A stretch of DNA of 64,000 nucleotides from Elgaria multicarinata webbii (GCF_023053635.1 NC_086179.1:8260001-8324000); one strand, 5' to 3'. Numbered from the stretch's first letter, positions 43,856 to 54,294 are shown. A program made the numbers and translations. The notes: generated from the sequence alone by a model not told the origin.

Positions 43856-44297
43856 AGCTGATTTGATCAGGTAGGGACAGCGCCCTCTAGTGAGTGATTT
43901 GTAGCACAACATCCCTGTACACAGTAGCATATCTGAGATATTTCAGCAGAATTGAGATTGCACTCCCCCTCCCACCCACCCCAAAATTACCGTGGGAAGG
44001 CACGGGAGGTGTGCAGGAGGTTGCTGACGTTGTCAAAAGGACCTGTGAAGTTCTGTGAGTGGTCAGTCATGAACGTGCCTTATTTCGCTGGTGTGAAGAA
44101 GCCCTTAGTTTTATTACATTTGTTATAACATTGCCTTGTGCTATTTTTAAAAGACTGAATAATAAGTGGCTTTTTTAAAAAATGCCCACCTTCTTGCTTT
44201 AATGGCTGAGGGGCTGCAATATTTCCCAGGGGACAGATTCAGATTCTGCGGTGCCTGTAACCTGAGAGTAATAGACACATTTCCTTTCAGCTTTCAG

Positions 44298-45089
44298 CTT
44301 GCAGATCATAACTTCGGAAAGAACATGGAAGACGAACGCTCATCCCAAATGGTAGAAAAAATAGAGGCGATTAAATCAAGCCAGGCTGTTCCTGATGATT
44401 ATGCGAGCGTTCTCTTCATTGACATGGGGCACCTGAACCCCGTTTGTCATCAACATGACCTAGACAGCAAAATTGCTACTTCCACTGTGACCAACGTTGT
44501 ACCCCAAAACAAGGCGCTCAATCAGGGAAAGTGGAGTGATTATGAACATTCTGTGAAGGAAGAAAGAGCCCAGGAGTGCCATGCCACATACATCGTGACA
44601 GGGGTGGTGCCTGGGGATGAATACATTTCAAACGGCAGAATCAACAAGCCCAGTCATATCTGGTCCACAGCCTGCTGCGTGATTGACAACAACCACAGGA
44701 GGTCGTGGGCAGTCATCGCAGACAACAAAGAGAATGACACAAAGGATCGCACCCTGTGGGAGCTGGAGGTAGATCTTGCTGGACTCTACAACAAGTCTAG
44801 GATAGACCTTTTCCATGGTTCCTGTTATGGTGAAAAAGGTATATACCTGCCTTCCATAATACTCTGGGCTCATCTACACCAAGCAGGATATTCCACTATG
44901 AAAGATATTCCACTGTTGGGGCCCATGACACATCTACCCCAAGCAAGATATAACACTATGAAAGCAGTATATGGTACATGTCAGGACCCCCCAACAGTTG
45001 TCCGTGCACTTCAATACCTCTCTAAAGCAGTAGTGTGGCTCCTGCCTTTTATATACCGCTTTCATAGTGGAATATCCTGCTTGGTGTAG
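44298..45089 (+). CDS. ENDOD1-like: ENDOD1-like secreted nuclease, gene 2, coding exon 2
   Basis: Of two tandem acceptors (cag at 44288-44290 and 44295-44297), the second gives the phase-0 junction LADHNFGKNMEDE, which aligns with LVDPNLEKSMEDE of gene 1. Numbered from the start at 42047, the catalytic residues are His-144 (DMGHLNP), Asn-174 (LNQGKW) and Glu-182 (DYE), with spacings of 30 and 8 as in the Serratia nuclease. PSHIWSTACCVIDNN and LFHGSC are family words. Identity to gene 1 exon 2 is only about half, unlike exon 1. The native-looking protein ends near LFHGSCYGEKGIYLPSIIL. The remaining 74 codons (44865-45086) and the stop read through a terminal-inverted-repeat element. The full frame gives 362 residues, against 273 for gene 1. 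Confidence 0.88.
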   Translation, partial: LADHNFGKNMEDERSSQMVEKIEAIKSSQAVPDDYASVLFIDMGHLNPVCHQHDLDSKIATSTVTNVVPQNKALNQGKWSDYEHSVKEERAQECHATYIVTGVVPGDEYISNGRINKPSHIWSTACCVIDNNHRRSWAVIADNKENDTKDRTLWELEVDLAGLYNKSRIDLFHGSCYGEKGIYLPSIILWAHLHQAGYSTMKDIPLLGPMTHLPQARYNTMKAVYGTCQDPPTVVRALQYLSKAVVWLLPFIYRFHSGISCLV

Positions 45090-45097
45090 ATGAGCCC
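44866..45097. mobile_element. MITE with ~39-bp inverted ends, inside the gene 2 reading frame
   Basis: Left end GGGCTCATCTACACCAAGCA...ACTATGAAAG; right end is its inverse, CTTTCATAGTGG...TGTAGATGAGCCC. A second, diverged copy of the left end follows at about 44917-44970 (catctaccccaagcaagata). A TCT lies on each side; a longer target duplication is not clear. It supplies the last 74 codons and the stop of the gene 2 frame. Confidence 0.9.
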
Positions 45098-45500
45098 TCT
45101 CTCATTCACTGAGCAGCACTTCAGGGTGTCGTGCCTCCCTCGGATTCTTCCTCAGATGAAGAGGAAGGGCCAGTGGCAGATCCGGGTGAGGGATCTAGAA
45201 CAGAAACCGCTCCACAGCCCTCACCCCTGGGTAATGATCTATGCTCTGCTGCAGCCCCTCTGTCGGATTCGGAGGACCAAATTCCGCTGAGCCCTGCAGA
45301 GCAAAGGAGGCTTAATGTGAAAGAGCAGCGGAGATGAGTGCCGTTTAAAACAAAAAGTCTGCCAGAAGACTGGGGTCTAATTACTAGCAGCTGCTCCAGG
45401 ACGCTGGAGTTAAACGCAGCTGGAATTCACAGCCCAGCACTGAAGTGCAACGTCGGATCAACACGCCGGCTCTCTTAAGAACATCAGAAGAGCCCTGATG
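45098..45500 (+). other. Unassigned sequence with an acidic open frame
   Basis: A 68-residue frame (45131-45337) reads MPPSDSSSDEEEGPVADPGE ... SPAEQRRLNVKEQRR. Its acid-rich then basic make-up looks like a piece of a repeat-encoded protein rather than a host exon, but I cannot name a family. It could also be the 3' UTR of gene 2. Confidence 0.35.
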
Positions 45501-45514
45501 TTGGATCAGACCAG

Positions 45515-45612
45515 TAATAGAAGAGCAGCTTCCGGGTACGCTGTTCGGCGCTCTCGTTTGCTTGGCGCTCTAGGTCGCTGCCTGAGTTGCCTCTATGGCA
45601 GCACCGGGCCTG
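45515..45612. mobile_element. hAT fragment, end of the 39282 family
   Basis: agcagcttccgggtacgctgtt, ggcgctctaggtcgctgcctgag and ctatggcagcaccgggcctg match the antisense left part of 39282-39776. Confidence 0.8.
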
Positions 45613-46029
45613 TGGATTGCTTGAGCTTCTTTACTGCTTTTTGGAGGAGTCTGAATAGACTGCAGATAAGAGTCTTATCTGTAAAGCAGCACAGAACATC
45701 TCTTGTAAAAACAAGGAAACGATTAAGAGAAATTACCTCAATTCACTTTCAGAACATTGTTCTTTAAGAACATACAAATTTAGACTTCCGCCAATAGTTA
45801 ATGAACATGGAGGCAGTTCTTCCTTGGAACTATAGATTTTAAGTTCAGGTTACTGAGCAAACCCTGCAATAATATTTCTGTGGAACTGTACCATCCTTAT
45901 CCCTGTCAACACCTGTCATTCATTCCTTGGTATACTTACAGTTTACAAAAGTTTTTCAGCCAAGAAACAAACAAATTAGGCTGATAGTAAGCTCAGGCAC
46001 CTCCTTTCTAAGGGGTTTTAGAAGTTAGC
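45613..46029. other. No supported gene
   Basis: No repeat family or exon recognised. Confidence 0.4.
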
Positions 46030-46115
46030 CCTGTATTTTATTTATTTATTTTATTACATTTATATACCACCCCACAGCCGAAGCAATCTGGGCTGTTTAC
46101 ACCAATTAAAAATAG
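46030..46115 (-). mobile_element. L2 LINE tail, antisense
   Basis: tttatttattttattacattta then accccacagccgaagcaatctggg. Confidence 0.85.
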
Positions 46116-46189
46116 TAAACAGTAAAAGTTGAGGACATTCCCTATTTGCAGGGCTGTCCACTTTAAAGAACCATAAGAAGAACCATATA

Positions 46190-46375
46190 GGTAGAACGCC
46201 TATATATGCCAGTTGCTGGAGAACTTGGACGGGAGGGTGCTGTTGCACTCATGTCCTGCTTGACCAGGGACGTTCCCCCAGCATTCTAGAGCACAGTTAA
46301 GCTATGGAATTCCCTACTACAGTATGTAGTGATGGCCACCAATTTGGATGGCTTTAAAAGCACATAGGAGTACAT
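46190..46375 (+). mobile_element. CR1-type LINE pieces, second subfamily, rearranged
   Basis: aagctatggaattccctacta and gtagtgatggccaccaatttgg are sense words of the CR1 subfamily at 25617-26255. Nearby gagggtgctgttgcactcatgtcc is from the 3' UTR of the same subfamily but stands ahead of them, so order is disturbed. Confidence 0.65.
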
Positions 46376-46429
46376 TAACCGAAACAGCAATGGTGCTGAC
46401 TACTTCAATTAGGTTATCCATCGAATCCA

Positions 46430-46760
46430 TCTTTTCCACACTGACAATACTTGCAATAAGCGAACTTACCGCTAGAGGCGCACAAACGCACATGCGCATA
46501 AGCAGTTAAAGATTTTTAAAAATGAAGGGGCTGTGGAGGACGTCATTAGCGTCGAGCAAAGCCCGCCTATACACAATGCCCACTTGCGACAAAAGGGACG
46601 GGATTTGAGGAACGTGTGAACCATTGAAACGAAACACAACACAGTAAGTATACATATACCACACCAGGGAGAGAAAAGTGTGGCATGCTTCGTTTCGGCG
46701 CGTATTAAAAAAACAGCGCGAGGAAGCGCCTCGACAACGACGTATAGATCCCCCCCCGGA
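46430..46760. other. CpG-rich block of unknown origin
   Basis: Far richer in CpG than its surroundings (gctagaggcgcacaaacgca, gacgtcattagcgtcgagc, gcttcgtttcggcgcgtatt, gcgcgaggaagcgcctcgac). No frame, no clear inverted ends. A SINE 3' end follows directly. It could be a young transposon fragment or a small regulatory island. Confidence 0.4.
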
Positions 46761-46764
46761 GGTC

Positions 46765-46850
46765 GATTATGTACACTGCCTTGGGTTCCTTGGAGGACAA
46801 AAGGCAGGATATAAATGCAATAATAAATATAAATAAATAAATATTAGGCC
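46765..46850 (+). mobile_element. CORE-type SINE 3' end
   Basis: tcgattatgtacactgccttgg through aggcaggatataaatgcaat and (AATA)n. The SINE head is missing. A (CA)n run lies at 46919-46939. Confidence 0.88.
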
Positions 46851-47196
46851 CTGGCTGTTTTTATACACGATTCCTGTTTCTTGCTTTTATAGTTTTATGA
46901 AGTGCTGTTTGGGCAATCCACACACACACACACACACACCCACTCCTGGGTCTCATTTCCTGGCCTCTTGGCCTAATCTAAACCTTGCCATGCTGCTGGA
47001 AACCAAATGTAAAAATACACAGCGCAAGCTCAGGACAGCAGCCACTGTTGCTACTCTCAGAAAGACGTCTTGATTGGAATCCTAGCGGGTGGGGGCAGTT
47101 GAACCCCCTTGCCCCTATGAGCCAACATCCATGAAGCTGCAGATCCTGGATATCAGTTTGCACATCAGTTGCTCTTCAAACTGCTCATCAAAAGAC

Positions 47197-47478
47197 CTTG
47201 GGGGATTCTACATGTCGTATTGAGGGTGCTTCCATGCGCCCCCAGTGCGCCCCCAAAGCGATCGTGTAGCTTGCCTGGAAAAGAGACGAGGAAGAGGCGT
47301 CCTTGCCGCCGCCACCACCCACCTACCTCCTCGCCGGCTGGGTCGGAGAACTTGGCGGAAGAAGGCGGGGTGGAGAGCTCTTCCTCGTCTCTTTTCCAGG
47401 CAAGCTACACGATCGCTTTGGGGGTGCACTGGGGGCGCATGGAAGCGCCCTCAGTACGACGTGTAGAATCCCCCCAAG
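47197..47478. mobile_element. 282-bp palindromic MITE with ~100-bp arms
   Basis: Left arm CTTGGGGGATTCTACATGTC ... ctggaaaagagacgaggaag; right arm is its inverse ending GTAGAATCCCCCCAAG. The centre is GC-rich with (GCC)n-like words. Three frames of 70-130 residues over it, on both strands, are by-products of the palindrome. No clear target duplication. Confidence 0.88.
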
Positions 47479-47479
47479 T

Positions 47480-48680
47480 GACTGGACTCGACATCCAATC
47501 AACCCAGCGACTTGACTGTACTGTAATGCAGTTTCATATCTCTCTATCGCTCTATCCCTAGTTTTATTGCATTTCAAGTTTTATAAATTGGCTTTTGTAG
47601 TTTGCCACGCTGAGTATTATGACTACAGCCAAAAGCCAGGATAGAAATCTGCTCAAATAAGCAATGCAAACAGTATCAGCTGTCGTTGGACACTTGCCCA
47701 GAGCTTCCCGGAACTACTTTCCTAATTGCTCCAACACTAAAACTGCATCCTGTGAAATGCTGCCTGTTTGACCCAAGGTACATACCAAGAACTAAAACAC
47801 CTGTGTTGAAGAAAGGGTGCAGCTCTAAGGGACGTGCCAGTTGTGCTCATGCAACAATTCAAGGAAGGCATGAAATGGACGTGATCCTGCGTGATCCTTA
47901 TCAGGTAAGTGAGGCAGAAAAGCAGGTGTGTACTAGTCCAAGAAAGTACTAGTCCAAGGAAGTACAAAGTCCTAGCAGTATTAACACAGGACCCAATCCT
48001 AAGAGTCAAGAGCCGGGCATATTTCCACCAGCAGATAGTATCCATTGAGATGTATGAAAAGAATCTGAGCCTGCAATTCTAAGCACATATCCCAAGGGGA
48101 AAGTGCCATTGAACTTAATGGAACTTACTGGGTTTTCTCTCTTCAGCTACAAGAGCTATATTTAACAACAGGCTCAGGAATGGGACAGGCCGTACCTTGC
48201 AAAGATATTGCAGTACTTGATTGTTGCAGTCTATAGGGGAGTTTATTGCATGTTGAAGATGGCTGAATAGAATGTGGAGGAACGTCTCGCTGCAAAGCAA
48301 TGAGGAACCTATTTCATTAAAAGAAAAAAAAATAATAATATAAAGGTTACCTCAATTTATTTACATTGTTAACGGTTATGAGAGGGGGACTGATCTATGG
48401 TAAACACACAAAGGCCAAACCAAATCCAGTTCAACCTTTCAGTTCCCCTCAGATTTGTTGGAAGTAACTCTACTCAAGAATAAGCAGAGTTGTATTAGAA
48501 GCTTCTCTCAGTAGAAACGCAGCAAAGACCCAATAAAGCTCAAATACTTGGTTATGTTGAAAACAGAGCTTTTACTGACATAAAGGTTGATTGAATAAAT
48601 TACAGCACACACATACTCACAACGATCACACCTGATAACAGCAGTAGCAGTAATGGTAATGGTAAATGATACACAATACA
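47480..48680. other. Intergenic DNA; one weak exon candidate
   Basis: An 88-residue + frame (47686-47952) contains a strong donor-like CAG/GTAAGTG at about 47904, but I recognise no domain and no partner exon. It could be an untranslated 5' exon of TCAF or chance. The rest shows nothing I can name. Confidence 0.3.
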
Positions 48681-48691
48681 GAGCTATATAT

Positions 48692-50721
48692 TAGGCATGT
48701 GCTCCGCTCTGATTAGAAGCGCAGAAGCAGGAGCGAATTGGCCTGCTCCGCCTTGCCCAGAGGCGGAGTAGAAGCGGACCGCGGACCCCTAGAAGCAAGG
48801 CGAAGAGAAACGCCCATTTTCGGAGCGCTCCGGTTTCTGCGCTCCGGTCCGATCGCCATCTTGAAACATTTCGCCCATAGGATTGCATTGTGGAAAAGAA
48901 AGGGGGATAACTCTTGTTTTTGAAGCTATCTTTCTGAAAATTCTTGTGCTTAGAGAGTCGTGGATGGGGGTCATTTTGAGACTACTCTCAGCTCTCTGCG
49001 TGGTGCGGTTCGCGCAATAGAATTTTTTAAAAAACCGGCGGGAAATACCTTTTTCGAAGGGCTGAGGGGCAGAGTCAACTCCCGGTCATGATCACATGAT
49101 CCCAAAGTTGGAGGAGGGGATAGGCAAAACGGGTAACTTGGGATTCTGGGAAACTTCTCTTTCTTAGTCTAAACGGACTTTTCCCAGTGTTTTTTTAAAA
49201 CAGTAGCCCCACCAAATGCACAAACACAACCTGAAATCATATACTAAGCCAATAATAAGAGAGCACTGCTACCCACCCTAACTTTGGGGAACAACTGAAA
49301 AGATGTGGTGCAAGGGGATGAGCTCCTCTTAAGCCATGTGGACATGCCCCCACTCTCTCCTGTACTTGGGGGGCTATCACAGCCCTCCAAAGAGAGTAAC
49401 CCGGTGGAGCAATGCCTATCATGAGTTGAAGTGAGCGGTCTACTTCTTAGTGGTGGAGCAATGTCTTTCATGAGTTGAACTGACAACGTTGCTTCTTAAA
49501 AGACTGGTCACTAGGACCAGTCAAATTGGCAGCTGCTTCCCCCTCCCCTGGGCACGTCCCCCCTATTACTGGTAAAAGGCAGATATAGCCTTTTTTTAAA
49601 AGTTCTTCTTGTTGTTATTCAGCAACACTGCTGCTTTTAATTCCACCCCTCCTTTGTTTATTTATTTATTTATTTATTCCATTTTATATGCATTACTGGC
49701 TTATCCTTGGCTCACTTCCTTATGCCCCCAGAAATGTCTGCTGCCTGCCTGCCTTCCCTCCCTCCTCCCCTGTCCTCCTCGCAGGGATGTTGTGTGTGTC
49801 TGGCTTTGACTCAGGGGAGAAGTCCTTCCTGCGCTCATTTAGACTTTTGGAAGTTCCAAATCCATTTTTCAAGTGTGGAAGAAGATTCATAGGTTTATCT
49901 CAACTCCCCAATTCATGGCATGTCGGGATTTCCTTTGAAATGGCCCCATTGAGATGTCTGCAGGTTTAAGCCCTGCCAAAAATCAGGGGATGATGGGACT
50001 GCCTTGAGTCTTGGCGTGTGTATGTATCCCTGGACAAGCTATCATGGTGGCGAGTTTGAGATTTTAAACGTGCAAATTGACGGAGCTATGGAAAGGGGTG
50101 TGAATGGGGTGCCCGATTTTCATAAATTCCCCAAAAATCAGGGGATGATGGGACTGCCTTGAGTCTTGGCATGCGTGTGCACCCCTGGATAAGCTTTCAT
50201 GGTGGCGAGTTTGAGATTTTTAACATGCAAATTGACGGAGCTATGGAAAGGGGTGTGAATGGGGTGTTGGATTTTCATAAATTCCCCAAAAATCAGGGGA
50301 TGATGGGACTGCCTTGAGTCTTGGCGTGCGTGTGCACCCCTTGATAAGCTTTCATGGTGGCGAGTTTGAGATTTTTAACGTGCAAATTGACGGAGCTATG
50401 GAAAGGGGTGTGAATGGGGTGCCCGATTTTCATAAATTCCCCAAAAATCAGGGGATGATGGGATTGCCTTGAGTCTTGGCATGCGTGTGTATACCCCCAT
50501 GAGGTGACATGGTGCCAAACTTGAGGTTTCTAACTTTCACAGAAAAAAAGTTGTATACTTTTTTAGCTTAATGCAAGCCTATGGGGGGGGGGGAACGGAG
50601 CTCCGATCCGGATCCGGAGCTCCGCAGCGGAGCGGAGCGGAGGGGGGCGGGCCGGAGCGGCACGATCCGCAAATCGCAGATCTGGAAGAGAAGCGGAGCG
50701 GGGGGTCCGTGCACACCCCTA
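48692..50721. mobile_element. 2-kb non-autonomous hAT element
   Basis: Ends TAGGCATGTGC and the inverse of TAGGGGTGTGCACGGACC; exact 8-bp duplication CTATATAT at 48684-48691 and 50722-50729. The sub-terminal parts are GC-rich gcggagcgg-type repeats in inverted order (48705-48850, 50590-50705). Inside lie a non-coding middle, a short (TTTA)n at about 49657-49677 and a 155-bp tandem repeat. No transposase domain is seen, so movement would need a helper element. Confidence 0.9.
49977..50530 (+). repeat. 155-bp tandem repeat, about 3.5 units, inside the hAT
   Basis: The word ggggatgatggga starts at 49986, 50141, 50296 and 50451, a constant step of 155 bp. The first three units are nearly identical; the fourth changes after about 50 bp (gtgtatacccccatgaggtg). 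Confidence 0.96.
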
Positions 50722-51243
50722 CTATATATATAGTGCAAAAACTGTACAGTCATCCCAGCCACTAATTGACTAATTGACTAAACATCCCATGCCACCAATA
50801 ATTCAATAATTACATTGTCCAGATGGTGGCCTTGACATTTAAAAGTATTTCTTCATGTTTCTTCATGTCTTCTGCCAATGGGCATGCTAAAGCTCAGGAA
50901 TAAGGTAAAACTGATCCATTCCAGGATCCAACAAGATTGACCTTCCTATTCAAGCCCAATCTTTCTGTTCCCTTCATTAGACCTCCCTGCCTTGACCTTC
51001 TTTGCCTTGGCCAGGTCCTTTGAATACTGAACGTCAGTTCCAAGTTCCTGAGCACACACTGTGATATTTCAAAATAGTTCTGCGGAATTGCTCTGCCCAT
51101 CAAAAAGAGCCACGTAGAGTCAACATCCTTAATTCATGATATATAAGGAATGTTAGTCCAGAATCTGTTCACAAGTAGATATTTGGAGGAATCACAAAGC
51201 CTTTTGCGTCTTTTCCTACAACGGGGTAAGTCTGGATTATTTC

Positions 51244-52080
51244 ATAGAATCATAGAATAGCAGAGTTGGAAGGGACCTATAAGGCCATCCAGTCCAACCC
51301 CCTGCTCAATGCAGGAATCCACCCTAAAGCATCCCTGACAGATGGTTGTCCAGCTGCCTCTTGAAGGCCTCCAGTGTGGGAGAGCCCACAACCTCCCTAG
51401 GTAACTGATTCCATTGTCGTACTGCTCTAACAGTCAGGAAGTTTTTCATAGAATCATAGAATCATAGAATAGCAGAGTTGGAAGGGGCCTACAAGGCCAT
51501 CCAGTCCAACCCCCTGCTCAATGCAGGAATCCACCCTAAAGCATCCCTGACAGGTGGTTGTCCAGCTGCCTCTTGAAGGCCTCCAGTGTGGGAGAGCCTG
51601 CCACCTCCCTAGGTAACTGATTCCATTGTCGTACTGCTCTAACAGTCAGGAAGTTTTTCATAGAATCATAGAATCATAGAATAGCAGAGTTGGAAGGGGC
51701 CTACAAGGCCATCGAGTCCAACCCCCTGCTCAATGCAGGAATCCACCCTAAAGCATCCCTGACAGGTGGTTGTCCAGCTGCCTCTTGAAGGCCTCCAGTG
51801 TGGGAGAGCCTGCCACCTCCCTAGGTAACTGATTCCATTGTCGTACTGCTCTAACAGTCAGGAAGTTTTTCATAGAATCATAGAATCATAGAATAGCAGA
51901 GTTGGAAGGGGCCTACAAGGCCATCGAGTCCAACCTCCTGCTCAATGCAGGAATCCCCCCTAAAGCATCCCTGACAGATGGTTGTCCAGCTGCCTCTTGA
52001 AGGCCTCCAGTGTGGGAGAGCCCACAACCTCTCTAGGTAACTGATTCCATTGTCGTACTGCTCTAACAGTCAGGAAGTTT
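51244..52080 (-). repeat. 212-bp tandem array, four units, made from a CR1 3' end
   Basis: The word agcagagttggaagg starts at 51259, 51471, 51683 and 51895, an exact 212-bp step. Each unit is the antisense CR1 3' end from catagaatcatagaat to aacagtcaggaagttt. The junctions are the same (gtttttcatagaatcatag), so the array grew by tandem duplication of one CR1 tip rather than by separate insertions. Units differ by a few bases only. Confidence 0.97.
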
Positions 52081-52511
52081 GCATCTGACTGTTACATACT
52101 TGTCCCATGTGTATTTAATGCACCCTGAAGCCTCCGTGTAGTACTTATTAAAGGGGTCAGAAAATATTTGTACAGTTTAATATCAAGGTTACTTAGGGTG
52201 CAATCCTATGGGATGCTTATCAGCCTCCCAGCGCAGAGGTTGGCGGACATCCTAAGCAGAGGAGGAGGAGCACAGAGGTGATCTTTGCCTCTGTGCTCCT
52301 CCTGCTCTGCATTGTTGCTTCACAGGCACACCTCTCTAGCTGGGACTCTGCGGAGTGGGAAAGGAAAAGACTGGGGAAGGCAGGGGACTCTTTGTCAGCT
52401 GGCCTCTTCAGTCCCCTCCCCTTGCCACTCAAAGAACCACCCCCTTTACCTTCTCTCTTGTTATTAAGGTTTTGTGCCCCATGAAAGCCTGAGGGCAGCA
52501 ATTGTTGGCAC
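52081..52511. other. No supported gene
   Basis: A short amniote-type repeat word (gggtgcaatcctatggg) lies at about 52197. Overlapping frames on both strands at 52220-52501 have no known domain. Confidence 0.4.
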
Positions 52512-52755
52512 AGTTTATTTATTTATTTATTGCATTTATATCCCGCCTTTTTCCCTCCAAGGAACCCAAGGCGGCATACATAATCCCCATCTCCATTTTA
52601 TCCTCACAACAACAACCCTGTGAGGTAGGTTGGGCTGAGAGTCTGTGACTGGCCCAAAGTCACCCAGTGGGTTTCCATGGCCGAGTGGGGACTAGAACTC
52701 AGATCTCTCGACTCCCAGTCCAACACTCTAGCCACTACACCACACTGGCTCAATT
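52512..52755 (-). mobile_element. tRNA-derived CORE-type SINE, antisense, near full length
   Basis: (TTTA)n, attgcatttatatcccgcctt, acaaccctgtgaggtaggttgg, antisense B box ggactagaact, and head ccactacaccacactggct. Confidence 0.93.
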
Positions 52756-53146
52756 CTGCACATTTCTGCTCAGTTCTGTTGGGATACTCAGTTGCACTAG
52801 GAAGTTAGAATGCTGCCAGTGCTCCGGTGTTTTGAGAGGAATTCCGGTGTTCCTGTCAGCAGTCCGATGGTTGGGGAGGGGTAGAAGGAAATAGTTGACC
52901 AAAATAAGAGTGAGGTAAGTTTCAAGACTGAGGGAATCATTCTGACTGATTGATAGGGAGACATGTCTATTCACTGACACACATGTACCCACCTAATGAT
53001 GAATGAACTTTCAAAAACCCTAATTTAAAAAAAAATCTTGCCGGTTTAAGATCAATGACAAACAGACGTGGATACATTTACAGGAGGATTCCTCTAGCAC
53101 TACAGTAAAGCTCAGATGTTTCATAAGGCAATACAGGACCAGGATG

Positions 53147-53425
53147 ATGTCATAGTCATAGAGTCATAGAATAGAAGAGTTGGAAGGGGCTTATAAGGCC
53201 ATCAAGTCCAACCCTCTGCTCAATGCAGGAATCCACCTTAAAGCGTACCTGACAGATGGCTGTCCAGCTGCCTCTTGAATGCCTCTAGTGTGGGAGAGCC
53301 CACAACCTCCTTAGGTAACTGGTTTCATTGTCATACTGCTCTAACAGTCACAATGTTTTTCCTGATGTCCGGCTGGAATCTGGCTTCCTGTAACTTGAGC
53401 CCATTATTCCGTGTGAGGCGTTTTT
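53147..53425 (-). mobile_element. CR1 LINE 3' end, antisense
   Basis: catagtcatagagtcatagaat through gtaacttgagcccattattcc, about 160 bp upstream of the TCAF start exon. Confidence 0.9.
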
Positions 53426-53606
53426 CATGTTCCAAGACAAAGTAACAGTGTCGGTGAACAAAAATGAAATTTTCATACATCCCTAGTTGAGTATCAGGCA
53501 GATTAAATAACTAAAAAGCAAATAAACAAATAAATACAGCTGTTAAATATGTGTATGTATGCATTTCTCTCTCTTTCAGATCCATCAGTAAGACCAACTA
53601 TTCCGA

Positions 53607-54223
53607 ATGGATCCAAGAAATTCTTATGAATCTCTGGTGAGAGGTATTCAGTGTTTTGATGTCACTGGAAATTTCAATCCGTGTGAGCTTCTGCTCACAG
53701 GAGACCAAGCTTTCCCAGTGCTCGTGAGTTCGAATGGGCAAGTCCTCATTGCTGCATCCCAGTACGGGAAAGGCCGGATGGTAGTTGCTGCACATGAAAA
53801 AATTCTGTGTCTTCCCCAGTTCCTGCCATTCGTTAAAAATGCTCTAGAGTGGCTGAAGCCTTCCTCGAAGGCCCAAGTGGGTGTTCACACAAGCATGCGC
53901 GCCCTTTCCGAGAGGCTCATCAGCACCGGTGTTAAAGTGCAGCCAGATGCAACGCTTGAGGACTCTCTAGGCGTGTACTGCATACATGCTTATGACGACA
54001 CGCAAGCCAATGATCTTGTGCAGTTCGTAAAGAGAGGGAAAGGACTGCTCATTGGAGGGCAGGCCTGGCATTGGTCATACCAGCACGGCGTGGAGAAGGT
54101 ATTGCTTGAATTTCCTGGAAACAAGGTGACCAGCGTGGGCGGAGTCTACTTCACTGCCAATGCGGGACAGAATGGGATCTTCCCTGCGCCCAAGGAAATG
54201 CCAAGGGTGCCCCTTGCCACCAG
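53607..54223 (+). CDS. TCAF: TRPM8 channel-associated factor (TCAF), coding exon 1
   Basis: TCAF proteins bind the cold and menthol channel TRPM8 and control its surface level and gating in mammals. This exon encodes the first N-terminal module: CELLLTGDQAFPVLVSSNGQ (residues 26-45), YGKGRMVVAAHE (53-64), DSLGVYCIHAY (119-129) and GLLIGGQAWHWSY (146-158), each close to human TCAF1 as I recall it. The acceptor tctctctttcag ends at 53579, so the exon starts at 53580 with 27 bp of 5' UTR before ATG; at least one untranslated exon must lie upstream. The donor CAG/GTAAAC at 54223 leaves phase 2; the AG left over plus the G of the next exon make Arg-206. Whether it is the TCAF1 or TCAF2 orthologue cannot be decided here. 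Confidence 0.95.
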
Positions 54224-54294
54224 GTAAACGCAGCCCTTATTTACCTACCGTGAATAATCCTCCCTATGAAAAAAATTCTTCCAAATATTCCGAC

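Noticed and set aside
44166-44297. N-terminal extension MAFLKNAHLLALMAEGLQYF of gene 2 exon 2 as the true start
   Set aside because: It reads intron sequence ahead of a good acceptor. Without exon 1 the protein would lose its signal sequence and the conserved N-terminal motifs.
47686-47952. 88-residue frame with a strong donor site as a coding exon
   Set aside because: No recognisable domain or partner exon; kept only as a weak untranslated-exon candidate.
51244-52080. CRISPR-like array
   Set aside because: Units are 212 bp with no spacers and are made of a CR1 tail; the genome is vertebrate.
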